Positions 8,993 to 20,890 of a stretch of 64,000 bases of DNA are shown here, piece by piece. The stretch is from Adiantum capillus-veneris (lineage: Eukaryota; Streptophyta; Polypodiopsida; Polypodiales; Pteridaceae), in the NCBI GenBank assembly GCA_014529385.2, contig CM043942.1, positions 106,380,141 to 106,444,140 of the forward strand, written 5' to 3'. Made by a program: the position numbers and the translations under genes. Below the pieces are notes generated by a model. The model did no database searches, had not been told where the DNA came from, and worked only from the letters and a program-made list of their open reading frames with translations. Each line of letters begins with the position of its first letter. The stretch's first letter is position 1.

Positions 8993-11900
8993 TCATGCGG
9001 ACAGTTGACGCGAGGCCCAAACGCTGCCTTTTTGATATTTAGTTGCACGCCAAGCTTCGTGGCCGAGGGACGCTCGCGAGCGTTTCCACTTCTCGGATGC
9101 TGCAGTACGGGAAGCATTGTGTAACTGATTTGCTAACATCGATTCTCTTGCTTTCTCAATAGTACGAGTTCTCCCAAAGGTGTGCCTAAAAAACCAATTA
9201 AACATCTCTTGGAGGTAGTTGGAGTGTGAACTACCACCACTATGCCGAGTATTCTTGAAGTAGACTCCTTTTGCTCGATAGTGGGACTTCTCCATGCCTT
9301 GTGTACTCCATATATCAAGCGAACCATAGCGGTCCATGAAGTATGCACCATGCGCATAGAAAATGTGCTAAAACAACCAAAAAGGAGATAAGCGAATAGA
9401 AAAGTTACATTTTCAAACATTGCATATATATTAAGTCCGTTAAAACAAACCATGTAGTGTGTAATATTGCTTTCAGACCATCCGTCCTTAGCGGACTTTG
9501 TGAATTCATAAAGCACCTTCTTGAACTCCTCTTGCTGCTCAACGGTGGTGCTTGAAAGATTCATGAATTGCACAACCTTTTGAAAGGATGACCATACTAG
9601 CTTGCATTGGTTAGCAACCTCCACATTGGGATCTTTGTCCGTCGTGCATGAACACAAATCTTTCCACAACACCCACCGCTTCTCACTTGCTAGATCGACA
9701 CTTGCCTTGGATACCTGCATTGGAGACTTTGACATCTTCTTGAAAAATCGACGTGCTTTGGCTCCATTCATGGAAACCTTCTGTGCCACCTCATATGTCT
9801 TCTCCCTACAAGTCTCTGCTACAATGTTCACCCTTGATCGGTGACATCCAATCTCATTAAGGAGCGTCTCCACCCCCTGCAAGGAGTCTTTTGACCGTTG
9901 AAGGGGCTTCATTGTGAAAGCATAATCAATGTGATGCTTTAAGATCCTATCAAATATTCGCATAAACGCATGCAATGTGCAAAAGTGAACATTGTTGAGG
10001 GAGAAGGGAATTATGGGGTTCCACCCAGGATCTTTGCTATCCCTATTGGGCACCTGCAACATATCACATGAAAGAACCAAAATTTGCCACTCCCTATTTA
10101 TATGGTCATCATTATCATCATCCTGACCTTCCACTTGAGTTGCTCGACTTGTCTTGTGCCCTTTCGTACAGAATGGACAGGGAAGTAAAGAATTTGCACC
10201 TTGTTTGCATCCAAGCATGCACTTTATGGTCTTTAGATCACCACCTAAATGCCATTCAACATCAAACTCCCCACGTCCTGGAACCATGAGCTTCTCACCG
10301 TTTATTTGAGCTTTAATAACCTCTGTGACCCATGGGATTCTACTGAAAATCCATGCAAGGACTTCATGTGTCTCTTTCGAAACTTCAATTGCACCAAGCC
10401 ACCATATATCCTTCTCTGATTGCACACTAAAAGAGGGATTTGTCGCTTCACTCAAACTGCAAGATTGCTTGGCATAAGCTAGGGCTTCATTCATAAGTGT
10501 GATGCTCATTCTCTCCAAATTTCTCCCTTTAACAATTACACACTCATCCAACTTCAGCATGAACACAAGCTTGCCTTCAAGAACTGCCAACAACATAAAG
10601 CCTCAGAATGCATGTTATGACACATCATAGAGCATGTAGGAAACTCTAAACTAACCTGCATCACTCAAATTGTAGAAAACAGCCATGGACTGCTGCAATC
10701 GTATCAAGTCCACAAAGATATTGTTGAATTTGGTGTAAACAAACCCTTCGGTCCGCAACACACTGTTAGAAACAGCACCGCTTCCCTTCCCGCGGCCCTT
10801 CCTTCCTTGTGATTTGCTACGGAGCGGCCGAAGAGGCATCGTGTCTTCAATATACAAGTAGTCCCCTAATCGGTGAACAACATCTTCATTTGACACCTTC
10901 TTGGCAATCTTCACTCTGTGAGGAAGTGGGAATAGGTTTTCCGTGACTCCTCGACTTCTTAATGCACCTTTTAACACTTGATGTATTGCTTGATAGCCCT
11001 TGGTACTAATCCCAACAGCATCACAAATATCCTGAACATCTAAATCAGTGACAATATTAGAAAAATCTCTAAGAAATCTCTTAGTGATTGCGTCTTTCAA
11101 GTGTTTTGCCTCTGGAGAATCAAGCATCCCAATAAAATCCTCTTTGTTGAAACAAGAATGAAGTAAAGTAGCCCTAGCTGACGCATTCTCGCCGCCGCAC
11201 GTTTCTTGGACGAAGTTCCTATTGTCCAAACCAACAATGATGAGCCGTATTAAACTTAAACAACATGAGGGATAGAACATGTTACCTCATAGCTGTCACC
11301 CTTCGTTTTCTTGCACCTCCACGTGGTGCAAGAGTCTGAATTTCGGAAAACTCTCGTTTCCTCACCCTACCTCCCATGGCAGTACTCTTCATGTGTGAAA
11401 GAGTATCCTCAAGCTTTTTAATTACATTTTCCTTGGTTGTGATGGTGCTCTTTGCCTCCTCAAGCGCACTAGTAGCTGTTTGCATCTGAGCTTGAATATT
11501 GTGGAAACTCCCATTGAGCAACTGCCAATGACGCAAGTAGATCTCGGACCGCGCAATCTCGTGTTTGTTGAGTCTCTTGCAGTAGCCCAACAAACCTTGC
11601 TCTCCATTTCCAACGTATTGCAACAGTGATGGAATGTTTGTAAAAGACGGATGAACATTGAAAGAAGGATCCTTTGGATACAAGCATCCGTCTGTCCAGA
11701 GATCCACATTCTTCTCCCCTTGAGCGCGGCGTTCGTTGGCTGAAGGTAATGTACCCAAGCATGTTTTCTTTGTCGGAACATACTCTTGAGGTAGGCGTAG
11801 GAAAAGCCCTGGAGACCTACCGCGTGAAGAGCTTGCTGGGACATTGGTCATGTCGTCAAGAGGCATTATAGGATGGAGAGATGGAGCTTGAAGGATGGAG

Positions 11901-12031
11901 AGATAGAGCTTGTAGGATGGAGAGATGGAGCTTGAAGGATGGAGAGATGGGTGCATAGGTGCAGCAACAGGTGCAGGTGCAAGGGGGATGGGTGTAAGAG
12001 AGGAGCTTAGATTAGGAGAGAGAGTTTTCAA
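8993..12031 (-). CDS. Intact four-exon transposase-like protein of an unnamed family
   Basis: Exons (minus strand) are 12031-11286, 11218-10656, 10583-9451 and 9367-8993. All have GT/AG borders and keep phase, giving 2817 nt and 938 residues with no stop. Exon 1 has a Pro/Ser-rich start (a later Met is possible), a conserved NVDLW...YPKDPSF..HPSF block, a coiled-coil-like stretch and a basic end (KRRV). Exon 2 holds a helix-rich DVQDICDAVGISTKGY segment (possible HTH) and a basic SKSQGRKGRGKGSG linker. Exon 3 has KLDECVIVKG (Asp449), GDLKTIKCMLG (Asp552) and a CPFC..H site (Cys572/Cys575/His579). Exon 4 has DIWSTQGMEKSH (Glu840). Spaced Asp/Asp/Glu with an intervening Cys/His cluster resembles RNase-H-fold transposases with an inserted domain (hAT, RAG-type), but catalytic assignment is inference. 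A decayed paralogue is at 55826-57190. The family name is unknown to me. Confidence 0.8.
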
Positions 12032-12039
12032 TTTTGGGG

Positions 12040-12440
12040 GGAATTTTCTAAAAGTTTGGAGGGAGTCAAAAAATGTTGAATTTTGAGTAATTTAACTTAA
12101 AAAACTTTTTTTTATTATGTGTATATGTTGGGGGTACTTTTTAGGGGGGAATAGAGTTTTTTTGAAAGTTTTTGAGAAAAGTCATTTTTTTTACCTCTTT
12201 GACCCACGGATTTGCTTAGGTGGCATGGGAGAGTTAAGAGGCCACTTACAAGTTGGCCAAAAAGGTAGAGAGAGAAAACCCCCCCCCCCTCCCTTCCCCC
12301 TACCTTTTTAGGGGTCAAAGGTGGAGGAGACCCTACCAAAATAGCCCCATTCAAAGCCTTTGTCCCCCTTAATCTTGGCAGGCTTCCTTTAAATTAGGGA
12401 TTCTTACAAGTCCCATGGAGAGTCCATTTTTTTCCTAATG
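12040..12440. other. AT-rich spacer upstream of the transposase-like gene
   Basis: This holds T-rich DNA, a C-run at about 12281-12290 and no coding signal. It should contain the promoter and left boundary of the transposase-like element. The only terminal-repeat-like match is a short TAAGGGGG near 7410 and its complement near 12367, which is too weak to call. Confidence 0.4.
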
Positions 12441-12690
12441 GATACGATATGACCATAGCCTTGATGTTTTCATCTTTGTGTTGTTTTGACATTCTCTTTT
12501 GCATTCTTTCTTTGTATGTGTGAGTGCAAGAGAGAAAGAGTGGGTCTTCTTTGATTACACTTCTTTCCAAACCCTAGTCTTCATGGCATCTATGGTTTAA
12601 CTCCTTCATATAGTTTTTGTTGAGTTCTCTCACAAACTCTCACAGCCATAGGCCCGGTGCTTTCCCGACAAGACCGCAAGTTTCTCGACA
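12441..12690 (+). repeat. LTR 3'-terminal fragment
   Basis: This is homologous to the last 250 bp of the LTRs that end at 20862 and 25618, and it finishes TTTCTCGACA. It is truncated on the left exactly where similarity to 25369 onward begins. Confidence 0.85.
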
Positions 12691-13698
12691 TATTTTTGGT
12701 GAACCCGACGCGAACAAGCCGGGGCGAGAGTACATAAAGATAGTTAGAAAAGTGGAGCAGCTATATGCTGAAATGAAAGAGCTTGAAGACAGATGCAAAT
12801 GGCTTGAAGAAGAAGACCGGATTTAAAAAGCGATTGAAAGTGCTATGCAATCCGTATACAATGAGCTTAATATATTCAAAGTCTATGATCCAGAAGGATA
12901 TCTTGAGTGCTATGTGACAATGATGAGGCTTCAAGCAATTCCAGAAGCTCGGATGATTGCAGCATTTGTTGAACTTGTGAGTGATGATTTCAAGCACCAA
13001 GTTCAAGACTATGCAAGTGTATATGCAAGCAACTGGGGTGAGTTTTCAACAGATATAACACAGGTATGCTTGGAACATCATGACCAAGAGATGGAGCAGA
13101 GTGGAAGTGGATGTGACCAGCTAGAGTTGGTGTCTCCTGTAAGCCATGCAAGTGTCAACACATCCATACAGGCCAATTTAGAAGCAGTAATAGATGCATA
13201 TCTTTTGCAAGATGCAAATTTATTGTATGCAAATGAAGCAGACATAGTGCAAGCTATTTATGCACGTTTGGGTCTTGTAACCTTCGTATCTCAAGATAAT
13301 GACTCTCATGATGCTATCCAAGCGCCTGAAACGGCTCAAAGCGACTTAGAGGATGATGAAAACTCGTCGGCTATGATAGATGATTTGGACGCTCCTTTTG
13401 ATTCGTTTGAAGATGCACATGAGTGTATATACAAGGATGAGGATGCTATGGTTTTGACAGAGGATGTGAAGGGAAAACAGGTGGAAGATGGTTATATTAG
13501 TGATGTGCTACAATCTAATTTTGAGCAGATCCAGGAACTTTTACCAAGTTTAGAAGAGCCGGATGCCTATACTGAAGACATATACCAGGATGAAGAAGCC
13601 ATTATCAATGCTTTCCTATGCGAGTTTGATGCATGTGGTACTACCCAAATGGATATGCCTAGCTGCAAAAGTGCTAATTTAGAGGGGGTGACTGAATT
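12691..13698 (+). pseudogene. Gag-like ORF of the LTR element, 5' part (copy 1)
   Basis: A leader with the TGGTGAACCCGACGCG primer-site-like motif (12697) is followed by a coiled-coil-like N-terminus (MKELEDRCKWLEEEDRI). A TAA then interrupts where other copies read Gln, and a long open frame follows (12845-13723). That frame contains GYL.CYVTMMRLQ..P.ARM and VQDYASVYASNWGEF, reminiscent of a retrotransposon gag capsid helix bundle, and then an acidic Asp/Glu-rich region. This copy lacks the one-base deletion seen near 21630, so its gag and acidic regions are in one frame. It ends at the inversion junction near 13698. Confidence 0.7.
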
Positions 13699-15708
13699 TA
13701 GCCTCTTTTGCATAGAATTCTGAATCTGCATCTTCATTCTCAAAACAATCCTCTAGATAGCCTTTCTCAACATCGAGAGAAACCTCAGAAATGTGCATGG
13801 TAAACCTCTCATCAATTCTCTCACGTTTTACCAAATACCTCTCCAGCTTTATAGCATAAAACTTTGCATACCTCTCAAATATGGTGTCTTATTCCCTTTC
13901 CAAATCATCCTGGTAGGTATGCTCTCGCTCACTTGTAACCGATTGCTCAAAAACCTCCTTGGAGGTAGTCTCTGACATAGTATCTTCACCCCTTCTTCCT
14001 TTTTGACTCATCGCTAAATTATCTTGAGCTGAATCATGTCTCCACTTATATAGGGAGAACACTTCTTCATTACATGACTCTAGTGTCAGCATAGAGTTAG
14101 CATCCTCTTCTTGATTCAAGGAATCACCATGTATACCCTTCCTATCCATAGCAGATAGATGCTCACAAACCTGCTTGCAATTTATACCCTGTGACACAAG
14201 ACCTAAATCCCTTTTATGCCTCAGATATTGTTTGCATACTTGCAGGCAACCGAATTTCTTAGAACCCTGTATAGTAGGCACTTTATGGCAAGCATCTTTA
14301 TTTGCATCTTCACACAGATAAGAAATATCACCCCAATCACATACCATATCCGAAGAGGTTTCTTGCTCTTCGACTCTATCCTCTGATGTCACTTCAACCT
14401 GTATAGCATAACCAAACACTTTTCTATCTTTGATTTGTGAATCTTGAAGATTCATAGCTTCATCTGCAGAACCCCAATCCTCATGTAGAGAATCTGCATC
14501 TGTCATTCCTTCCTCTACCATGGAATTGTGAAAGATTGCTGCATCTAGCTCTAAATAAGGCACAATTTCATGAGTCATCTGCATCACATCTGCTACTCCA
14601 TATATACAAGACATACATATTACTCTGTCAATGCACTACTCTTCTTCCACCTTGTCTAACTGAGGTACTTCACAATCCACAATGCTACTAGCAGAGCTAT
14701 ACTCACAAAGGAAGAGATTTTCAGTCACCCCCTCTAAATTAGCACTTTTGCAGCTAGGCATATCCATTTGGGTAGTACCACATGCATCAAACTCGCATAG
14801 GAAAGCATTGATAATGGCTTCTTAATCCTGGTATATGTCTTCAGTATAGGCATCCGGCTCTTCTAAACTTGGTAAAAGTTCCTCGATCTTCTCAAAAGTA
14901 GATTGTAGCACATCACTAATATAGCTGTCTTCCACCTGTTTTCCCTTCACATCCTCTGTCAAAACCATAGCATCCTCATCCTTGTATATACACTCGTGTG
15001 CATCTTCAAACGAATCAAAAGGAGCGTCCAAATCATCTATCATAGCCGATGAGTTTGCATCATCCTCTAAGTCGCTTTCAGCCGTTTTAGGTGCTTGGAT
15101 AGCATCATGAGAGTCATTATCTTGAGATACGAAGGTTACAAGACCCAAACATGCATAAATAGCTTGCACTATGTCTGCTTCATCTGCATACAATAAATTT
15201 GCATCTTGCAAAAGATATGCATCTATTACTGCTTCTAAATTGGCCTGTATGGATGTGTTGACACTTGCATGGCTTACAGGAGACACCAACTCTAGCTGGT
15301 CACATCCACTTCCACTCTGCTCCATCTCTTGGTCTTGATGTTCCAACATACCTGTGTTATAGCTGTAGAAAACTCACCCCAGTTGCTTGCATATACACTT
15401 GCATAGTCTTGAACTTGGTGCTTGAAATCATCACTCACAAGTTCAACAAATGCTGCAATCATCCGAGCTTCTGGAATTGCTTGAAGCCTCATCATTGTCA
15501 CATAGCACTCAAGATATCCTTCTGGATCATAGCCTTCGAATATATTAAGCTCATTGTATACGGATTGCATAGCGCTTTCAATCGCTTTTTAAATCCGGTC
15601 TTCTTCTTCAAGCCATTTGCATCTGTCTTCAAGCTCTTTCATTTCAACATATAGCTGCTCACTTTGCTAACCATCTTTATGTACTCTCACCCTGGCTTGT
15701 TCGCGTCG
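13699..15708 (-). pseudogene. Gag-like ORF of the LTR element (copy 2, inverted)
   Basis: On the minus strand this copy runs from the leader (about 15708) through the coiled coil, with the same TAA as copy 1. It continues through the gag block (15570-15292), the acidic region (15349-14822) and the downstream domain (14614-13889). In that domain the TAG at 22396 and the TGA at 22918 of the plus copy are read as sense codons. It stops at 13889 and has lost the last third of the ORF at the inversion junction. Confidence 0.7.
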
Positions 15709-16058
15709 GCTTATGGCTGTGAGAGTTTGTGAGAGAACTCAAAAAAAACTATATGAAGGAGTTAAACCATAGATGCCATGAAGACTAGGACTCTTTGGAA
15801 AGCAGTGCAATCAAAGAAGCCCCACTCTTTCTCTCTTGCACTCACACACACATAGAAAGAACACAAAAGAGAATGTCAAAATAACACAAAGATGAAAACA
15901 TCAAGGCTATGGTAATATAGTATCATGGGTAGTATGAAAGGGTTAATAGATGAGTTAATGACATTCAATCTTAGCTGACCAAATAGGCTACGAATTGTTC
16001 TTTGGAATTGTAGTTTTGTGCTTACCATAATATATATATTTTGTCTAGTGATTGGGAC
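15709..16058 (-). repeat. LTR fragment joined to leader by an internal deletion
   Basis: This holds the minus-strand LTR tail from CCCAATCACTAGAC to CACAGCCATAAGCC. It joins directly to GACGCGAACAAGCC of the leader, so the LTR end and primer-site motif are deleted at a GCC-type microhomology (15705-15711). Confidence 0.75.
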
Positions 16059-16066
16059 CAAAAATA

Positions 16067-18094
16067 TGTCGAGAAATTTGCGCTTTTGCCAGGAAAGCAC
16101 CGGGCTTATGGCTGTGAGAGTTTGTGAGAGAACTCAAAAAAAACTATATGAAGGAGCTAAACCATAGATGCCATGAAGACTAGGGTTTGGAAATAAGTGC
16201 AATCAAAGAAGACTCACTCTTTCTCTCTTGCACTCACACACACAAAGAAAGAACACAAAAGAGAATGTCAAAACAATACGAAAAGGAAAACATCAAGGCT
16301 ATGGTCATATCGTATCATGGGTAATATGAAAGGGTTAATAGATGAGTTAATGGCATTCAATCTTGGCTGACCAAATAGGCTACGAATTGTTCTTTGGAAT
16401 TGTAGTTTTGTGCTTACCATAATATATATATTTTGTCTAGTGATAGGGATTAATTGTGTGTACAAATCCTCTTGGTTCATAGCAAGATAACTACGCTTAC
16501 GTCAAAAGAAAAGTTATAGTCTATGAGAGGTAGTGTGATGGGATCCGGTGATAGAAGTATTTCATTAAGCCTTTCTGGGCCAAAGAGAAACACTATACGT
16601 TGCTGAAAGTGTATTTTACGGCTAATCCATACGTTAATTCTAATAGATTGTACAGAGTGAAAGCGATAGAAATTATCATCATGTGGGTTATTCATCTAGG
16701 ATAGTATGTGAGAAATGTAGATATGAGAGAAGTGAAGAGATGAGAAGTTTCCCTCCCAAGCCCTATTCTTGCCCATAGGCAATAAGGATACTGCAGGGAT
16801 AGATGTACCTCTAGCAAAGAGAACCTAAAATTTGTAGAGAGGATGAATTACTAAGAGTGAGAGAGATAGATTTGGTTAAGGAGATAATATTAGATATATA
16901 TATATATATATACATATATGTTGGATTAGAGATGAAAAAGAAAACAACAAGAAATCAAGAAAATATCAATGTAGAACACATCTTACTTGACAAACCCTTT
17001 GGCACCATTATTGATGGAGAGAGAAGAAGATGGGAGAACTCCACGTTGATTGATACGCCAAGTGCAAGACCTTGTTTGATTAGAGTTGATCTTCCAAGGA
17101 TAGCGTACAAGAATGGCTAGTCTTCCTCTAGGAGAAAGTGTAGGCTTGGGCTTATGTTAATGGTTAAGTACAAATAGGTATTACTACTCACTCCCTCAAG
17201 AATTCCTCTCATCAATGGCTTGAATGCTTGAGTTTTTTTTTCAAGGAAGAAGAGGTCCCCTTTTATAGGTGAAGGGAACCCCCAAGGGTTTACACAAGAA
17301 GAGAGGAGCCAGTGTGAACAGGAATTGGAAAAGTTGGAAATGAGCTGTCCCTGCATGATGTGGGAAGACTGGGGTCCAATATTTTGATCATATCTCCTCA
17401 ACGGTAGCTCCAAATAAAAAAGTAAAAATATGGACAGAAAATTCAGCTCATTAGCTACGATTTTCATTTTAAAATTGTTTTCCAATTCGGATTGGAACCT
17501 TGTGTAAAAAATTCAGCAAAATAGGGTCCATTTCTGGCAGCAAAAGTCTTCATGTGGTCCCCTTAGGTTAGACTTTCATTTGATTCCAAAGGACACCTCA
17601 TGCCATATGAAAGCATGACATTGCTCCTTGACAAATTTTTGTAATCATGCTTGCAATAATGCATTAAAATAAGTGTATCTTTGAAATCATGCCACCTAGT
17701 GTCCCACTAGGATATGATTCCCTCCTAGTAGCTATTTAAAAAGAAATATAAGAAAAATATGAAAAATACATAGAATATATATATATATTGGAGTTTACCC
17801 TAGATATAGGATCTAGCTAGGGTGTGAGATGATAATGAGATAGTAGAAATAAAGAATCAATGCTTTTTGCCCCAAGTTAAAGAGGCGGAGCTATTGATGC
17901 TTTTCCCATAGTATTTTCTGATGGTAAAGTAAGAATAGGTTACGCTTGAGAAAAATAATAGGATGAGATAGAAGGCTTATTATTATACTTAAATATGCAT
18001 ATGTACATTATAGGAAAGATAATTATGTATCTAAAAAATTACAAGATAACTCTTGTAGCATGCGTTCCCACTATGTACGTGTCACAGCACGACA
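16067..18094 (-). repeat. Full-length LTR (minus), 2028 bp
   Basis: On the minus strand this starts TGTCGTGCTGTGACACG after a purine tract (GAGGGGGTGGA) and ends CTCGACA, followed by TATTTTTGGT, the first bases of the leader. It contains the same paired 70-residue ORFs as the other LTRs (16477-16695 and 16268-16480). Confidence 0.85.
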
Positions 18095-18853
18095 TCCACC
18101 CCCTCTGAACCTGCACATCCTCCGGCATGTGCCAACCTCATGGTAACTTGTGAAAGCAATTGTATCCCCTGTCATCCCATGACCTCCTCCAGGATCATAT
18201 GGGTATTTGTGGGAGAGACTAACTCCAAGGAGGTTTTTGAGCAATCGGTTACAAGTGACCGGGAGCATACCTACCAGGATGATTTGGAAAGGGAATTAGA
18301 CACCATATTTGAGAAGTATGCAAAGTTTTATGCTATGAAGCTGGAGAGGTATTTGTTGAAAGCTCAGAGAATTGATGAGAGGTTTACCATGCACATTTCT
18401 GAGGTTTCTCTCGATGTTGAGAAAGGCTATCTAGAGGATTCTTTTGAGAATGAAGATGCAGATTCAGACTTCTATGCGAAAGAGGTACATATGGATTTAC
18501 AGGTTGGTCAGAAGGTTGAAGTGCAGTTTCAAAAATCTTTCAAGTATATTACAGGAAGCCTGGAAGTGTTTTTTGAAGACGAGGATGAGGAACTTATGTC
18601 TCTACGTCATGAAGATTTTACGCATAATGGAGATTTGTTACAGATGTTTTGGAGACAGATGTATTTCACAATTCCTTCTGATCCGAGAGCAATTAAAAGA
18701 TGCGGAGAATCTCAATGCTTAGTACAATACAAGTTTTTGAGTTATCCATATGATCCTCGAGGAGGTCATGGGATGACAGGGGATACAGTTGCTTTCACAA
18801 GTTACCATGAGGTTGGCACATGCCGGAGGATGTGCAGGTTTAGAGGGGGTGGA
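18095..18853. other. Inversion junction and 3' internal region ending at a shared LTR
   Basis: 18095 to about 18205 is a minus-strand stub of the internal 3' end with its purine tract. Near 18205 orientation flips, and a plus-strand frame (about 18206-18877) encodes the C-terminal third of the element's ORF without interruption. It reads ERELDTIFEKYAKFYAMKLE, then VGQKVEVQFQKS, then RMCRFRGGGCRV. The frame crosses the purine tract (RFRGGG) and stops 24 bp inside the LTR at 18875-18877. Confidence 0.7.
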
Positions 18854-20862
18854 TGTCGTGTTGTGACACGTACATAGTGGGAACGCATCCTACAAGAGTT
18901 ATCTTGTAATTTTTTAGATACATAATTATCTTTCCTATAATGTACATATGCATATTTAAGTATAATAATAATCCTTCTATCTCATCCTATTATCTTTCTC
19001 AAGGGTAACCTTTTTTACTTTACCATCAGAAAATACTATGGAAAAAGCGTCAATAGCTCCGCCTCTTTAAGTTGGGCAAAAAGCATTGATTCTTTATTTC
19101 TACTATCTCATTATCATCTCACACCCTATCTAGATCCTATATCTAGGGTAAACTCCAATCTATATATATTCTATGTATTTTTTATACTTTTCTTATATTT
19201 CTTTTTAAATAGCTACTAGGAGGGAATCAAATCCTAGTGGGACACTAGGTGGCATGATTTCAAAGATACACTTATTTTAATGCATTATTGCAAGCATGAT
19301 TACAAAACTTTGTCAAGGAGCAATGTCATGCTTTCATATGACGTTAGGTGTCCTTTGGAATTAAATGAAAGTCTAGGCTAAGGGGACCACGGGAAGACTT
19401 TTGCTGCCAGAAATGGACCCTATTTTGATGAATTTTTTAAACAAGGTTCCAATCCGAATTGGAAAATGATTTTAAAATGAAAATCGTAGAAAATGAGATG
19501 AAGTTTCTGCCCATATTTGTAATTTTTAATTTGGAGCCACGATTGAGGAGATATGATCAAAATACTGGACCCCAATCTGCCCACATCATGCAGGGACAGC
19601 TCATTTCTAACTTTTCCAATTCCTATTCACACTGGCTCCTCTCTTCTTGTGTAAACCCTTGGGGGTTCCCTTCACCTATAAAAGGGGACCTCTTCTTCCT
19701 TGAAAAGGAACTCAAGCATTCAAGCTATTGATGAGAAGAATTCTTGAGGGAGTGAGTAGTAATGCCTAATTGTACTTAGCCATTAACATAAGCCCAAGCC
19801 TACACTTTCTCCTAGAGGAAGACTAACCATTCTTGTATGATATCCTTGGAAGATCAAAGAAGGTCTTGCACTTGGCATATCAATCAAAGTGGAGTTCTCC
19901 CCGCTTCTTCTCTCTCCATCAATAATGGTGCCAAAGGGTTTGTCAAGTAAGATGTGTTCTACATTGATGTTTTCTTGATTTTTTGTTGTTTTCTTTTTCA
20001 TCTCTAATCCAACACACATATATATATATATCTAATCTCATCTCCTTAACCAAACCTATCTCTCTTACTCTTAGTAATTCATCCTCTCTACAAATTTTAG
20101 GTTCTCTTTGCTACAGGTACATCTCTCCCCGCAGTATCCTTATTGCCTACGGGCAAGAATAGGGCTTGGGAGGAAAAATTCTCATCTCTTCACTTCTCTC
20201 ATATCTACATTTCTCACATACTATCCTAGATGAATAACCCACATGATGATCATTTCTATCACTTTCACTCTGTACAATCTATTAGAATTAATGTATGGAT
20301 TAGCCGTAAAACACACTTTCAACAACATATAGTGTTTCTCTTTGGCCCAAAAAGGCTCAATGAAATACTTCTATCACCGGACCCCATTATACTACCTCTC
20401 ATAGACTATAACTTTTCTTTTGACGTAAGCGTAGTTATCTTGCTATGAACGAAGAGGTTTTGTACACACAATTAATCCCAATCACTAGACAAAATATATA
20501 TATTATGGTAAGCACAAAACTACAATTCCAAAGAACAATTCGTAGCCTATTTGGTCAGCCAAGATTGAATGCCATTAACTCATCTATTAACCCTTTCATA
20601 CTACCCATGACACTATATGACCATAGCCTTGATGTTTTCATCTTTGTGTTATTTTGACATATATTCTCTTTTGTGTTCTTTCTATGTGTGTGTGAGTGCA
20701 AGAGAGAAAGAGTGGGGTTTCTTTGATTGCACTGCTTTCCAAATCCTAGTCTTCATGGCATATATGGTTTAACTTCTTCATATAGTTTTTTTTTGAGTTC
20801 TCTCACAAACTCTCACAGCCATAAGCCCGTTACTTTCAGGCAAGACCGCAAATTTCTCGACA
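18854..20862 (+). repeat. Full-length LTR (plus), shared by two tandem copies
   Basis: This starts TGTCGTGTTGTGACACG and ends TCTCGACA. It is preceded by the polypurine tract of the upstream copy and followed by the leader of the downstream copy, so it serves as 3' LTR of one and 5' LTR of the other. Confidence 0.9.
20230..20657 (+). other. Paired homologous 70-residue ORFs inside the LTR
   Basis: ORFs 20230-20448 (72 aa) and 20445-20657 (70 aa) overlap by ATGA. They resemble each other: both have an R/T-x-N/I-x-I-x-V/I segment, then FQ(Q/R)xIxxLFG, RLNxI, an LP motif, Y(D/N)xSxDV and a hydrophobic end. They are therefore a diverged tandem duplication. The pair recurs in the other two full LTRs (16695-16268 minus and 24990-25417 plus), each time open and overlapping. 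No family is recognised, and they may simply be open by chance in a duplicated LTR segment. Confidence 0.45.
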
Positions 20863-20868
20863 TATTTT

Positions 20869-20885
20869 TGGTGAACCCGACGCGA
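20869..20885 (+). other. Primer-binding-site-like motif
   Basis: TGGTGAACCCGACGCGA begins 6 bp after the LTR end, where LTR elements place a tRNA primer site starting TGG. I cannot match it to a specific tRNA from memory. Copies occur at 12697 and, partly, beside the other LTRs. Confidence 0.5.
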
Positions 20886-20890
20886 ACAAG

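Noticed and set aside
7405-12380. TAAGGGGG pair as terminal inverted repeats of the transposase-like element
   Set aside because: The match is about 8-10 bp, does not extend, and has no target duplication.
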